A DNA stretch of 39,866 nucleotides from CAYMAX01 sp964388595 (GCA_964388595.1 CAYMAX010000007.1:1-39866), one strand, 5' to 3'. Numbered from the stretch's first letter, positions 15,723-24,189 are shown. Translations and numbers: made by a program. Notes: generated from the letters alone by a model not told the origin.

Positions 15723-16695
15723 CTGATTCTTTTTTCATTCTAAGCAATACGTCATCGACGATGCTGTTTATAAGATTTTCATAAGGGATACCGAGCATTT
15801 TACACATAATGCAGATATCGGAATAATTGGGATTGAGACCTGCCATCGGATTGACCTCCATAAAACATGGATCTCCGTGAGAATTCATCCGGATGTCTAC
15901 TCTTCCTGCTCCCATGCAGTGTATTGACTGCCAGGCCTTGAGAGCAAGATGTGCTACGCGAGGCTCCTTGACAATGGAATACTCTATCCTATCATCATAA
16001 AGCTTTTTATTCTCGTATGTGTAAGCATATTTATCTGCTATCTCATTCATGGTTATCTCCATCACCCCTATCACTTTGGCATTGTCCCCGGTACCTACTA
16101 TGCCCACCGTGAATTCACGGCCGGGGAGATACTCCTCGACAAGTGCAGGCTGATGGAAAGTATCGAGAACATACTGACATTGAGTGGTCAGAGATTCAAT
16201 ATCGTCTATGCGTGAGAATCTGTTGATGCCTTTGCTCGTCCCTTCTGCCAGAGGTTTGACGAAAAGAGGGAAAGGAATCTTCACTTTGGCGACATCCTGC
16301 ATCTTGCGTACAACATAGAAATCGGCAGTTCTGACACCATAGGTGCGCATCACAGCATTAGTCATCCCTTTATCGAGAGAGAGAGCCAGAGTCTCAGTGG
16401 CTGAGAAAGTAAAAGGAATCTTGAAAGCATCCAACAAAGAAGGGACCTGAGCCTCTCTTCCTACTCCGTAAAGCCCCTCTGCGATATTGAAAACCATATC
16501 CCAGCGTTCCCCTTTGAGAAGTTTTTTCATCAGCCTCTCAAGGCATCCGATTTTTTCAACTTCGAATCCCCTTCCGATTAAAACTTTTGCTATAGCATCT
16601 ATTGTCTCTTTACAATCAAATTCGGCTACTTCTTCAGCCGTAAAACCCTTCGCGAGATAATACTCTCTAAGGTCGTAAGTCATACCAATACGCAT
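15703..16695 (-). CDS. ATP-grasp ligase, D-Ala-D-Ala-ligase-like (first of a pair)
   Basis: A 330-residue ATP-grasp enzyme, first gene of a four-gene operon. It has the Ddl-type N-domain (DMVFNIAEGLYGVGREAQVP, IPFTFSATETLALSLDKG), a classical nucleotide loop (FVKPLAEGTSKGI), EEYLPGREFTVGI and the metal-binding end GRVDIRMNSHGDPCFMEVNP followed by MAGLNP. It is closer to true D-Ala-D-Ala ligases than its partner. However, it lacks a mur/ddl gene context and is overlapped by a second ligase, which argues for a different peptide-like product. A TATATTTG -7 element lies 36 bases upstream of the ATG. Confidence 0.82.
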   Translation of the reverse strand: MRIGMTYDLREYYLAKGFTAEEVAEFDCKETIDAIAKVLIGRGFEVEKIGCLERLMKKLLKGERWDMVFNIAEGLYGVGREAQVPSLLDAFKIPFTFSATETLALSLDKGMTNAVMRTYGVRTADFYVVRKMQDVAKVKIPFPLFVKPLAEGTSKGINRFSRIDDIESLTTQCQYVLDTFHQPALVEEYLPGREFTVGIVGTGDNAKVIGVMEITMNEIADKYAYTYENKKLYDDRIEYSIVKEPRVAHLALKAWQSIHCMGAGRVDIRMNSHGDPCFMEVNPMAGLNPNYSDICIMCKMLGIPYENLINSIVDDVLLRMKKESDENSYS

Positions 16696-16731
16696 GTCGT
16701 AAAGCAGTGTTTAAGTCTTAAATATTTTTGG

Positions 16732-16739
16732 CAAATATA
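16732..16739 (-). promoter_or_regulatory. -7 element for the ATP-grasp/GNAT/DUF4301 operon
   Basis: The minus strand reads TATATTTG, 36 bases before the start of the first ATP-grasp gene, in the 85-base gap after pdxB. The -33 box is poor (TTGG near 16761-16764). No clear pdxB terminator was seen here. Confidence 0.55.
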
Positions 16740-16780
16740 AATGAAAAAAGAAGCGTTGTTCCAATTATCTAAAAAATCGA

Positions 16781-17839
16781 TTAAAAAGTTTTGAACTCCC
16801 TTCGATAAACATAATTTTTCCTGATTTTTTCAAAATCCTCAGGTGCTTGTCTAAGAGCACAATCCAACTCATAAACCGGAAATAATTTCAACAATTTCTC
16901 AGCCATCAGATTTTTTCTTTTCAATGCGTCATCGGGAATCTCAAGAATGGGTGTGGGGGTATATTCGGGAAGGTACTTTTCGAGGTCGCTGAGACCGAAA
17001 AATCGAGCTACTTCCCTAACTACCATAGTGGTACCATTGATCTTCCCTTCGTATGAATAACCTGCTATATGAGGGGTAGCTATGTCTGCGAGTTGCAGAA
17101 GCTTTTTCGATATATGAGCGGGCTCGTGATTCCATACATCCAAAATAAGTGCTGCGAGAGATGAAGAGGCAGAGACGAGCACTTCATCATCTACCACTTC
17201 TCCTCTTGAAGCATTGATAAAAACAGCCCCAGGCTTTACGAGCGAAAAGAAGTGTGAAGAGGCGAGAGATTTGGTGGTATTATCAAGTGGTACGTGACAA
17301 GAGATAACATCGCTGTGACGCAGAAGGTAATCGAGCATGACAAATGGTGAAGAGAGCCCATCATTGTTTTCCATATACCCCTCTTTCAAAGCTCGGGGTG
17401 GGTCATTAACGAGCACATCAAATCCCATTTGGCGGCCCAAAGAAGCGACCTTGCTTCCGGTATGTCCGCATCCTATCACCCCGATAGTCTTTCCTTCGAG
17501 CCCGATGTTTTTGCGCGATGACACAGCAAATAAAGTAGTAAAAACATACTGCATGACACCACCTGCATTGCATCCGGGAGCATTTGCGAATGCTATTCCC
17601 GATTGTTTTAAATAATCGGTATCGACATGATCGGTACCGATGGTGGCAGAGGCGATAAATCGCACGTTAGTGCCTTTGAGAAGAGCCTCGTCACAATGAG
17701 TACGGGTACGTATAATCAACGCATCTGCGTCAGCTATCGAATCGGATGTTATACTTTCTCCGTCAAGATATGAGACAGTGGCATAGGGTTCGAAAACACC
17801 TTTCAGAAATGGGATGTTTTTATCTGCAACTATCTTCAT
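16781..17839 (-). CDS. pdxB: 4-phosphoerythronate dehydrogenase PdxB
   Basis: PdxB oxidises 4-phospho-D-erythronate in the DXP-dependent route to pyridoxal 5'-phosphate. The 352-residue protein is a D-2-hydroxyacid dehydrogenase with IRTRTHCDEALL, IASATIGTDHVD, the NAD-binding GVIGCGHTGSKVA, the HVPLDNTTKSLASSHF segment, NASRGEVVDDEVL and the catalytic histidine in ATPHIAGYSYEGK. A short C-terminal dimerisation part follows, as in Bacteroidetes PdxB. The APGCNAGGVMQYV segment is characteristic of PdxB rather than SerA. Its start overlaps the DUF721 gene by 4 bases, making it the third gene of recF-DUF721-pdxB. Confidence 0.92.
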   Translation of the reverse strand: MKIVADKNIPFLKGVFEPYATVSYLDGESITSDSIADADALIIRTRTHCDEALLKGTNVRFIASATIGTDHVDTDYLKQSGIAFANAPGCNAGGVMQYVFTTLFAVSSRKNIGLEGKTIGVIGCGHTGSKVASLGRQMGFDVLVNDPPRALKEGYMENNDGLSSPFVMLDYLLRHSDVISCHVPLDNTTKSLASSHFFSLVKPGAVFINASRGEVVDDEVLVSASSSLAALILDVWNHEPAHISKKLLQLADIATPHIAGYSYEGKINGTTMVVREVARFFGLSDLEKYLPEYTPTPILEIPDDALKRKNLMAEKLLKLFPVYELDCALRQAPEDFEKIRKNYVYRREFKTF

Positions 17840-18135
17840 TTGAGAATAATTTTATTGACCACAGGAGAACCTAAAGAAGCGTTTATCTCTCTGAGGATAT
17901 CCTGGAGCCCAAAATAAAGCTGGCTACGAAGTGCAGAAGATGAGATGGTACAGTAAAGGATGCCGTCCCTGAAAAACTTATATGTCGTGGCAGAAGCCCC
18001 TTTGGTCCCTACGACAGAGTCCCAGGCTTGAAATATGTTAACTCTCTCAATGCCCGATTTGAGTGAGCTATTGTCGTTTACAAGTTCCTTAAGAATCTCA
18101 TCAATGGATAATGCTCCCTGCCTTTTCATAATCAA
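17836..18135 (-). CDS. DUF721 / DciA-like protein
   Basis: A 99-residue cytosolic protein of the DUF721 family, which contains DciA, the ancestral bacterial replicative-helicase operator. The KH-like fold is indicated by NIFQAWDSVVG (the conserved W-x-x-V-G motif) and GILYCTISSSALRSQLYFGLQDILREIN. It overlaps recF upstream and pdxB downstream by 4 bases each (ATGA-type junctions), so the three are translated together. Location beside recF is the usual place for DUF721 genes and supports a role in replication or repair. Whether it loads the helicase in this organism is not shown. A second possible start lies two codons further in. Confidence 0.85.
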   Translation of the reverse strand: MIMKRQGALSIDEILKELVNDNSSLKSGIERVNIFQAWDSVVGTKGASATTYKFFRDGILYCTISSSALRSQLYFGLQDILREINASLGSPVVNKIILK

Positions 18136-19232
18136 ACAGTGACTTCGGTAAAATATCCCTTCTCAACAGAATAAAACTTGCTTTCAGAGGTGATGGAACG
18201 AACTATGCCCATAATCCTGACTTTGTTGGAATCGGTAATAAAAATCTGGCCGAAATCCTCCTGAGCCACCGCTTTGATAAGGAATTCTACCCTGTTCATA
18301 TCTAATTTGTCAAATACGTCATCAAGAAGAAGTATGGGAGGATATTGATAAAGGTCTCTCATAAGCGAATATTGAGCCATTTTCATGGAGATAAGGAATG
18401 TTTTCTGCTGGCCCTGTGAAGCATATCCCCTCATGGGATGACTGTCCAAATTAAAAACAATGTCGTCCCTCTGTACGCCTGTAGTGGTATATTTAAACAA
18501 CCTGTCTCTTTCCAAAGACTGACGGAGAAGAGTCTCCATATCGTTTTTGCAGAGTTCAGACTGATAACTCATGGATACAGACTCTCTGCCTCCCGAAAGG
18601 ATATTATAGTAGTCAGAAGTGAGTTCACTCAGGCGGGCGATAGTCTCGCTTCGTTTTTGAAAGATATAACGGGATTCTTTGATCAACTGTTGAGAGAAAG
18701 AATCGAGCAGCAGTGTCGAAAAATTATCGTCTTTAAGAAGTTTATTGCGTTGTATCAGTGCACGATTATAAGTTTGAATAGAGCGAAGATACTCTTTGTC
18801 GGTCTGTGAGAGAATGATGTTCAGAAACTTCCTTCTGTTCTCTCCGGGGTCCTGTATCAGGGAAGTGTCTGATGGAGAGATAATCACCACCGGAATTAAT
18901 CCGATATGGTCAGATATGCGTGGATATACTTTGGAGTTTCTCTTGACTATCTTCTCCCCTGAGTCTTTAAGACTGATGGCTATGTTATCTTCCAGACTAT
19001 CACGAATATATGAACCATGAAGCATCATCTGAGCCTCACCATTTGTGATGATGTAACGGTCAATAGAAGAGGAGATGAAACTCTTGGTCATCGAGAGATA
19101 ATAAATGGCATCAAGAAGGTTGGTCTTCCCTTCGCCGTTATTGCCGCAGATGCAATTGATATTGGGTGAGAAATGAAGGTCTGCTGAGACAATATTTTTA
19201 AAATTGGAGATAATAACCCGCTTTAGATACAT
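18132..19232 (-). CDS. recF: DNA replication/repair protein RecF
   Basis: RecF is an SMC-like ATPase that helps RecO and RecR load RecA at single-strand gaps. The 366-residue protein opens MYLKRVIISNFKNI. It has Walker A GNNGEGKT (residues 30-37), the VIISPSDTSLIQDPGENRRKF segment split around the conserved P-G-x-R-R-x-F motif, the SQGQQKT signature and Walker B LLLDDVFDKLD. All are typical of RecF. It is the first gene of recF-DUF721-pdxB, transcribed from a promoter 19 bases upstream, divergent from the TPR-protein gene. Confidence 0.97.
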   Translation of the reverse strand: MYLKRVIISNFKNIVSADLHFSPNINCICGNNGEGKTNLLDAIYYLSMTKSFISSSIDRYIITNGEAQMMLHGSYIRDSLEDNIAISLKDSGEKIVKRNSKVYPRISDHIGLIPVVIISPSDTSLIQDPGENRRKFLNIILSQTDKEYLRSIQTYNRALIQRNKLLKDDNFSTLLLDSFSQQLIKESRYIFQKRSETIARLSELTSDYYNILSGGRESVSMSYQSELCKNDMETLLRQSLERDRLFKYTTTGVQRDDIVFNLDSHPMRGYASQGQQKTFLISMKMAQYSLMRDLYQYPPILLLDDVFDKLDMNRVEFLIKAVAQEDFGQIFITDSNKVRIMGIVRSITSESKFYSVEKGYFTEVTV

Positions 19233-19251
19233 AATGACCTCAATTGTGTCA

Positions 19252-19283
19252 CAAAGATAGCCTTATCCTGCGGATAATCCAAA
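19252..19283 (-). promoter_or_regulatory. Promoter of recF-DUF721-pdxB
   Basis: The minus strand has TTTG at 19283-19280, a 20-base spacer, and TATCTTTG at 19259-19252, matching the Bacteroidetes promoter. The start codon of recF follows after 19 bases. Confidence 0.75.
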
Positions 19284-19304
19284 ATAAAAATGTCTCAATT
19301 AATC

Positions 19305-19334
19305 TTTGCGATTAGACAATTTGTTGTATTTTTG
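19305..19334 (+). promoter_or_regulatory. Promoter of the 13-kb plus-strand gene run
   Basis: TTTG at 19305-19308, an 18-base spacer and TATTTTTG at 19327-19334 match the Bacteroidetes promoter. The ATG of the TPR protein is 27 bases downstream. No comparable element was found in the gaps between the later genes up to 32566. Confidence 0.75.
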
Positions 19335-19361
19335 CAAACTTTATATAATTTTTTTCAAAAA

Positions 19362-20042
19362 ATGGCAAACGTTACTAAAAATCAGAAAACTGAGCAAAAT
19401 CAAAAAGTCGGTCAGGCAGTATCCAACACCGAAGTATTTTTCAAAAAATATGGAAATCTATTGACATACATAGTTATAGGCATTGTGGTGGTAGCAGCCA
19501 TCATTGTTGCTGTCCTCCATTTTTATGTCAATCCCAAGAAGACCGAAGCTGTGGACCAGACTTTTGTCGCCGAACAATATTTCAGGGCAGGTAATTTCGA
19601 GACTGCTCTCTACGGAGACGGCAACGCATTAGGATTCTCTCAAATAATCACCGAATATGGCAGGCTGTCCACATCTGCTGTTTATTTGTATGCGGGCATT
19701 TGCGAACTCCAATTAAATAAAGCGGAAGAAGCTATCGCATACTTAAAAAAATATAATGGTAAAGATCCTATTTTGTATGCTCGTTCTCTATGTTGCATTG
19801 GTGATGGATATGTAATGCTCGACAAATATTCTGAGGCTCTCTCATATTATCTCAAGGCAGCCGATCATGCAGACAATATTTTCTCTGCAGCTTATCTTCT
19901 CAAAGCAGGTATTATCTGTGAAGAGATGGGACATAACGAAGAAGCTCTCAAGCACTATCAAGTTATCAAAGATAAATATCCTCAGACATTTGAAGGATAT
20001 GAAATTGATAAATATATTTCACGTATTAAAGTAGAAAAATAG
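19362..20042 (+). CDS. Membrane-anchored tetratricopeptide repeat protein (YfgM-like)
   Basis: A 226-residue protein. A short polar N-terminus precedes one membrane helix at about 31-53 (LLTYIVIGIVVVAAIIVAVL). A presumably periplasmic domain with TPR helices follows: AEQYFRAGNFETALYG, YLYAGICELQLNKAEEAIAYL, LDKYSEALSYYLKAADHA and HNEEALKHYQVIKDKYP. The layout resembles YfgM, which binds the Sec translocon and periplasmic chaperones. The ATG at 19362 is chosen because an upstream in-frame ATG at 19290 would lie ahead of the promoter. It is the first gene of a long plus-strand run, 3 bases before yebC. Confidence 0.8.
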   Translation: MANVTKNQKTEQNQKVGQAVSNTEVFFKKYGNLLTYIVIGIVVVAAIIVAVLHFYVNPKKTEAVDQTFVAEQYFRAGNFETALYGDGNALGFSQIITEYGRLSTSAVYLYAGICELQLNKAEEAIAYLKKYNGKDPILYARSLCCIGDGYVMLDKYSEALSYYLKAADHADNIFSAAYLLKAGIICEEMGHNEEALKHYQVIKDKYPQTFEGYEIDKYISRIKVEK

Positions 20043-20045
20043 ATT

Positions 20046-20789
20046 ATGGGAAGGGCATTTGAATTTAGAAAGGAACGTAAATTTAAACGTTGGGGCAATA
20101 TGGCTCGAGTCTTCACCAAGTTGGGGAAAGAGATTACCATAGCAACTAAGTCCGGTGGTCCTGATCCTGACAACAATCCCAGATTACGTTCTATTATTCA
20201 GACTGCACGCAGCGAGAATATGCCCAAAGATAATATCGACAGGGCCATAAAAAGAGCTGTTGAGAAAGATCAGGGAGATTTCAAAGAGATCGTCTACGAA
20301 GGTTTTGGTCCTCACGGTATAGCATTTCTCATAGAAACTGCCACTGACAATAACATGCGCACTGTTGCCAATATCAGAAGTTATTTTACCAAACACGGCG
20401 GTGTTCTGAGTACACAGGGAAGTGTTGACTTTATGTTTGAACGCAAATGCGTATTCAAAATAGAGGACAGAGATGATATCAATATTGAAGATTTGGAGCT
20501 CAATCTCATTGATTTGGGTGTAGATGAAGTCTTTCGGATAGCCAAAGATGAAGAAGACGAAGATTCAAAAGCCCTAATTTGCATATATGGAGCCTTCGAG
20601 TCTTTCGGAATCATTCAGAAATATCTCGAAGAGAATGGATATGAGATGGTGACAGCAGGATTTGAAAGAATCCCCACTGTAGAATTGAAAAAGCTTTCTC
20701 CAGACGACCAAGCTTCTATAGAAGCACTCATAGAGAAAATAGAAAGTGATGATGATGTTCAGAACGTCTACACTACTATGGACTATTAG
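20046..20789 (+). CDS. YebC/PmpR family protein
   Basis: A 247-residue protein of the YebC/PmpR (TACO1) family. It has the characteristic N-terminus with FKRWGNMARVFTKLGKEI, then SGGPDPDNNPRLRSII, ARSENMPKDNIDRAIKRA and EGFGPHGIAFLIE, and an acidic C-terminal part. Members have been described as DNA-binding regulators and, more recently, as ribosome-associated factors that ease translation of difficult sequences such as polyproline; which applies here is unknown. It starts 3 bases after the TPR gene and 20 bases before the epimerase gene. Confidence 0.93.
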   Translation: MGRAFEFRKERKFKRWGNMARVFTKLGKEITIATKSGGPDPDNNPRLRSIIQTARSENMPKDNIDRAIKRAVEKDQGDFKEIVYEGFGPHGIAFLIETATDNNMRTVANIRSYFTKHGGVLSTQGSVDFMFERKCVFKIEDRDDINIEDLELNLIDLGVDEVFRIAKDEEDEDSKALICIYGAFESFGIIQKYLEENGYEMVTAGFERIPTVELKKLSPDDQASIEALIEKIESDDDVQNVYTTMDY

Positions 20790-20809
20790 CTATACAAATA
20801 CATTAAAAT

Positions 20810-21220
20810 ATGATTATATCCCACATTGAACACATCGGCATAGCTGTTAAGTCTCTTGACGATGCTATCCCATATTATGAGAATATATTAGGTCTCAAAT
20901 GCTATTCTATCGAGGAAGTACCCGATCAGAAGGTCAAAACCGCTTTTTTCAAAGTCGGTCAGACCAAGATAGAACTCCTGGAAAGCACATCACCTGAAGG
21001 CACTATTGCTTCATTCATAGAGAAGCGTGGCGAGGGTATTCATCACATTGCATATTGTGTTGAAGACGGAGTACAAAATGCTCTGGATGAAGTTCAAGAT
21101 AAAGGAATAAGAGTCATCGACAAGGCTCCTCGCGCCGGCGCAGAAGGACTCCATATTGCCTTCCTTCATCCCAAATCTACGGTAGGAGTTCTCACAGAAC
21201 TATGCGAAAATCCAAAATAA
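20810..21220 (+). CDS. mce: Methylmalonyl-CoA epimerase
   Basis: This enzyme interconverts (2R)- and (2S)-methylmalonyl-CoA, linking B12-dependent methylmalonyl-CoA mutase to the decarboxylase in the succinate-to-propionate pathway. The 136-residue protein is a two-module VOC (glyoxalase-like) fold. Metal ligands are apparent: H in IEHIGIAV, E in KIELLE, H in GEGIHHIAY and E in LTELCE. Length and motifs are normal for the family. It sits directly upstream of all subunits of methylmalonyl-CoA decarboxylase, which fixes its role. The mutase genes are not in the window. Confidence 0.95.
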   Translation: MIISHIEHIGIAVKSLDDAIPYYENILGLKCYSIEEVPDQKVKTAFFKVGQTKIELLESTSPEGTIASFIEKRGEGIHHIAYCVEDGVQNALDEVQDKGIRVIDKAPRAGAEGLHIAFLHPKSTVGVLTELCENPK

Positions 21221-21240
21221 AACAATAATAATATAATAAT

Positions 21241-22803
21241 ATGAGCCAACAGCTTGAACAAGTCAAAGCGCTGACACAACTCAGAGAAAAAGCCCGTCTC
21301 GGAGGCGGACAGAAAAGAATTGATGCTCAGCATGGAAAAGGTAAATTTACAGCTCGCGAGAGAATATCAATGCTTCTCGACGAAGGTAGTTTTGAGGAAT
21401 TCGATATGTTTGTAACACATCGTTGCACTAATTTCGGAATGGAAAAATCCACCTTTCTCGGTGATGGTGTAGTTACTGGATATGGCACCATCGATGGCAG
21501 ATTGGTATATGTTTTTGCACAGGATTTTACAGTATTCGGAGGCTCTCTTTCCGAGACACTTGCCCAGAAAATATGTAAGATAATGGACCAAGCCATGAAA
21601 ATGGGCGCTCCGGTCATTGGACTTAATGATTCAGGCGGAGCTCGTATCCAGGAGGGTGTCAATGCCCTTGCAGGGTATGCAGAGATCTTCCAGAGAAATA
21701 TTCTGGCCTCCGGTGTCATCCCTCAGATTTCTGCCATTCTTGGCCCATGCGCAGGTGGCGCGGTATATTCACCAGCCTTGACAGACTTCAATATTATGAC
21801 CAAAGGGACAAGCTATATGTTCCTCACTGGTCCTGCTGTAGTGAAGTCTGTAACAGGAGAAAATGTCAATCAGGAAGAACTCGGTGGAGCTTCTGTGCAT
21901 GCTTCCAAAAGTGGAGTTGCACATTTCGCAGCCGATTCTGAGGAGGACACCATCTCTATTATTCGTGAACTTCTGAGTTATATACCTCAGAACAATATGG
22001 AAGAACCTCCATTCAAGCCCACTGAAGACCCTTCGGAACGTATTGATGATGCTCTCAATGAGATTATCCCTGACAGTCCCAACACTCCATATGATATGTA
22101 TGATGTTATTTCAGGTATAGTGGACGACGGACACTTTTTCGAAATTCATAAAGATTATGCTAAAAATATCATAGTCGGTTTTGCCCGTTTCGGCGGTACA
22201 TCCGTGGGACTTGTTGCCAACCAGCCTAAATATCTTGCCGGTGTACTTGATATCAATTCATCTCGCAAAGCTGCCCGTTTCGTTCGTTTCTGCGATGCTT
22301 TCAATATTCCACTTGTCACTTTGGTGGATGTACCGGGTTTCCTTCCCGGCACACAGCAGGAATATGGCGGCATAATTCTTCACGGAGCTAAACTTCTCTA
22401 TGCTTATGGGGAAGCTACAGTTCCCAAAGTCACAGTCACTTTAAGAAAGTCTTATGGCGGTTCTCATATAGTAATGAGCTGCAAGCAGCTTCGCGGAGAC
22501 ATCAACTACGCCTGGCCAAGTGCAAATATTGCTGTAATGGGTGCTGAAGGAGCAGTAGAAGTTCTCTATGCCAAAGATATCAAGGCAGAAGAAGATCCTG
22601 ACAAACGTGCGTCACTCGCTGAGGAGAAAAAGAAAGAATATAACGACTTGTTCTGTAATCCTTATAAAGCAGCATCCTACGGTTATATCGATGATGTTAT
22701 CGAACCTCGCAATACCCGTTTCCGTATTATCAGAGCCCTTGAGATGCTCGCTACCAAAAAACTTTCAAATCCTGCCAAGAAGCATGATAACCTTCCATTA
22801 TAA
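21241..22803 (+). CDS. mmdA: Methylmalonyl-CoA decarboxylase alpha subunit (carboxyltransferase)
   Basis: A 520-residue cytosolic carboxyltransferase that moves the carboxyl group of (S)-methylmalonyl-CoA to biotin on the carrier subunit, releasing propionyl-CoA. It has two crotonase-like halves with GGARIQEGVNALAGYAEIF, GPCAGGAVYSPALTDF and VNQEELGGASVHASKSGVAHF. The second half has LVDVPGFLPGTQQEYGGIILHGAKLLYA, split around the acyl-CoA site, and MSCKQLRGDINYAWPSANIAVMG. Sequence alone cannot exclude propionyl-CoA carboxylase beta. However, the adjacent gamma-, beta- and biotin-carrier genes, and the absence of a biotin carboxylase gene, point to the Na+-pumping decarboxylase. Confidence 0.93.
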   Translation: MSQQLEQVKALTQLREKARLGGGQKRIDAQHGKGKFTARERISMLLDEGSFEEFDMFVTHRCTNFGMEKSTFLGDGVVTGYGTIDGRLVYVFAQDFTVFGGSLSETLAQKICKIMDQAMKMGAPVIGLNDSGGARIQEGVNALAGYAEIFQRNILASGVIPQISAILGPCAGGAVYSPALTDFNIMTKGTSYMFLTGPAVVKSVTGENVNQEELGGASVHASKSGVAHFAADSEEDTISIIRELLSYIPQNNMEEPPFKPTEDPSERIDDALNEIIPDSPNTPYDMYDVISGIVDDGHFFEIHKDYAKNIIVGFARFGGTSVGLVANQPKYLAGVLDINSSRKAARFVRFCDAFNIPLVTLVDVPGFLPGTQQEYGGIILHGAKLLYAYGEATVPKVTVTLRKSYGGSHIVMSCKQLRGDINYAWPSANIAVMGAEGAVEVLYAKDIKAEEDPDKRASLAEEKKKEYNDLFCNPYKAASYGYIDDVIEPRNTRFRIIRALEMLATKKLSNPAKKHDNLPL

Positions 22804-22819
22804 ATAAATCTATATCACA

Positions 22820-23740
22820 ATGATGAAATCAAAATTTATCTTGGTCTTGGGATTGATGCTGATGGTTCTCCCATTATGCGCTCAAAGTCAGTCAGATATG
22901 CGTATTAATGAAATTCTTCTCATCAATAAGTCGGATTTTCAGGATGATTTCGGAGTACAGAGTCCATGGATAGAACTTTTCAACACTTCCTATGGTACAG
23001 TCGATATCGGAGGATGTTTTCTCTCCAACGATCCCAATAACCTCAAAAAATATATTATCCCCAAAGGCGATGTCATGACTAAGATAAAGCCAAGACAGCA
23101 TACTCTTTTCTGGGCAGACAATAGTCCATTTCGTGGTACTTTTCATACCAATTTTCTTATCGAAGCATCTCAAGAAATAATATTTACAGCCAGCGACGGC
23201 AGGACTATTATTGACCGTATTGTCATCCCCAACGGATTGCTTCCCGATCAGTCCTATGGCAGAAAAGATGATGGCATTGGCAGTTATGACGGTACCACAG
23301 AAGGATGGGAATTAAGACAGTGGACATCTCCAAGCACCAACAATTCCGGAGTTGATGCCAAGACCAAAAGCATGATTATGCAACAGGAAGACCCTTATGG
23401 CTGGGTTTTAGCTATTACTTCCATGTCAGTCGTATTTCTAGCACTCATAATACTGACTGTTCTATTCAATCTCACCGGAGCTATTTCTATCAAAAGTCAG
23501 CAGAAAAAATCAGATAAATCTACAGAAGAGGCCAATTCAGCAAATATCTCTGTCAGTGATACATCATCTGAGGCATTCGCTGCCATAGCTACTGCCATGC
23601 ACCTTTACTTCGAAGAGAATGAATCTCATGATGATGAAAGTTTCACCATCACCCTCGGTCACACAGACAGATCTTATTCCCCTTGGAGTTCCAAATTTTA
23701 TGGACTCCGTCAGACTCCTGCTCTTAAGAAAAATAAATAG
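22820..23740 (+). CDS. Lamin-tail domain fused to decarboxylase gamma (OadG-like) subunit
   Basis: A 306-residue fusion protein. An N-terminal signal peptide (about 1-22) is followed by an exported lamin-tail-like beta-sandwich at about 25-170 (MRINEILLINKSDFQDDFG, SPWIELFNTSYGTVDIGG, FLSNDPNNLKKYIIP, HTLFWADN). A single membrane helix lies at about 194-220, and the cytosolic tail with EAFAAIATAMHLYFEE resembles the gamma subunit of Na+-decarboxylases. Gamma subunits normally have fewer than 100 residues and help assemble alpha with beta. Its place between the alpha and biotin-carrier genes supports that role. The external domain is an unexplained addition; it may contact the cell wall or stabilise the complex. 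Spacing is 16 bases upstream and 14 downstream. Confidence 0.82.
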   Translation: MMKSKFILVLGLMLMVLPLCAQSQSDMRINEILLINKSDFQDDFGVQSPWIELFNTSYGTVDIGGCFLSNDPNNLKKYIIPKGDVMTKIKPRQHTLFWADNSPFRGTFHTNFLIEASQEIIFTASDGRTIIDRIVIPNGLLPDQSYGRKDDGIGSYDGTTEGWELRQWTSPSTNNSGVDAKTKSMIMQQEDPYGWVLAITSMSVVFLALIILTVLFNLTGAISIKSQQKKSDKSTEEANSANISVSDTSSEAFAAIATAMHLYFEENESHDDESFTITLGHTDRSYSPWSSKFYGLRQTPALKKNK

Positions 23741-23754
23741 AAACAATTGAAGTT

Positions 23755-24189
23755 ATGAAAGAATATAAATTAAAAATAAATGGTAACGACTATAATGTAG
23801 TTATTAATGACTTGGAAGAGACCACTGCATCTGTGGAGGTAAACGGTTCCCCTTTTACAGTTGAATTTGAGAAACCTGTCACAAAGCCCAAGGCTATCAA
23901 AGTGGTTAAAAACGCTCCTCATACTGCCATGGCTTCTACTCCTATTATTGCCCCGGCCGCTTCCTCCAGCAATTCAGGTGCCACAGTGACATCTCCCCTT
24001 CCTGGTGTCATACTCGAAGTAAATGTCAAAGAGGGAGATCAAGTGAAAAAGGGACAGAAAGTAATGCTTCTTGAGGCAATGAAAATGGAAAACATTATTG
24101 AAGCTACCGAAGATGGCATAATTAAAAGCATTAAAGCAAACAAAGGTGATTCCGTACTTGAAGGAGCACCTCTAGTAATTATAGGATAG
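23755..24189 (+). CDS. mmdC: Biotin carboxyl carrier subunit of methylmalonyl-CoA decarboxylase
   Basis: A 144-residue biotin carrier that shuttles the carboxyl group from the alpha to the beta subunit. An N-terminal beta-rich segment (1-50) and an Ala/Pro/Ser-rich flexible linker (about 55-80) precede the biotinyl domain. That domain has PLPGVILEVNVKEGDQVKKG and the biotinylation motif EAMKM with K110, followed by GIIKSIKANKGDSV. The linker is short compared with other carriers. The gene lies directly between the gamma-like and beta subunit genes, with a single base before the beta start codon. Confidence 0.95.
   Translation: MKEYKLKINGNDYNVVINDLEETTASVEVNGSPFTVEFEKPVTKPKAIKVVKNAPHTAMASTPIIAPAASSSNSGATVTSPLPGVILEVNVKEGDQVKKGQKVMLLEAMKMENIIEATEDGIIKSIKANKGDSVLEGAPLVIIG

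Noticed and set aside
15703..16695. Annotation as the cell-wall D-alanine-D-alanine ligase (ddl)
   Set aside because: Two different Ddl-like genes overlap in one operon with GNAT and DUF4301 and without mur or fts genes; a dedicated pathway fits better, though the first enzyme cannot be excluded.
19290..19361. An upstream ATG adding 24 residues to the TPR protein
   Set aside because: It lies upstream of the promoter elements at 19305-19334, so it would not be in the transcript.
21223..21240. AAT-rich short repeats before mmdA (and similarly near 26591)
   Set aside because: Short A/T-rich leaders are normal ahead of starts in this phylum; no repeat structure beyond that.
20810..24189. Propionyl-CoA carboxylase instead of methylmalonyl-CoA decarboxylase
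   Set aside because: No biotin carboxylase gene is present and the membrane beta subunit with GGADGPTAIF is; this points to the Na+ pump.
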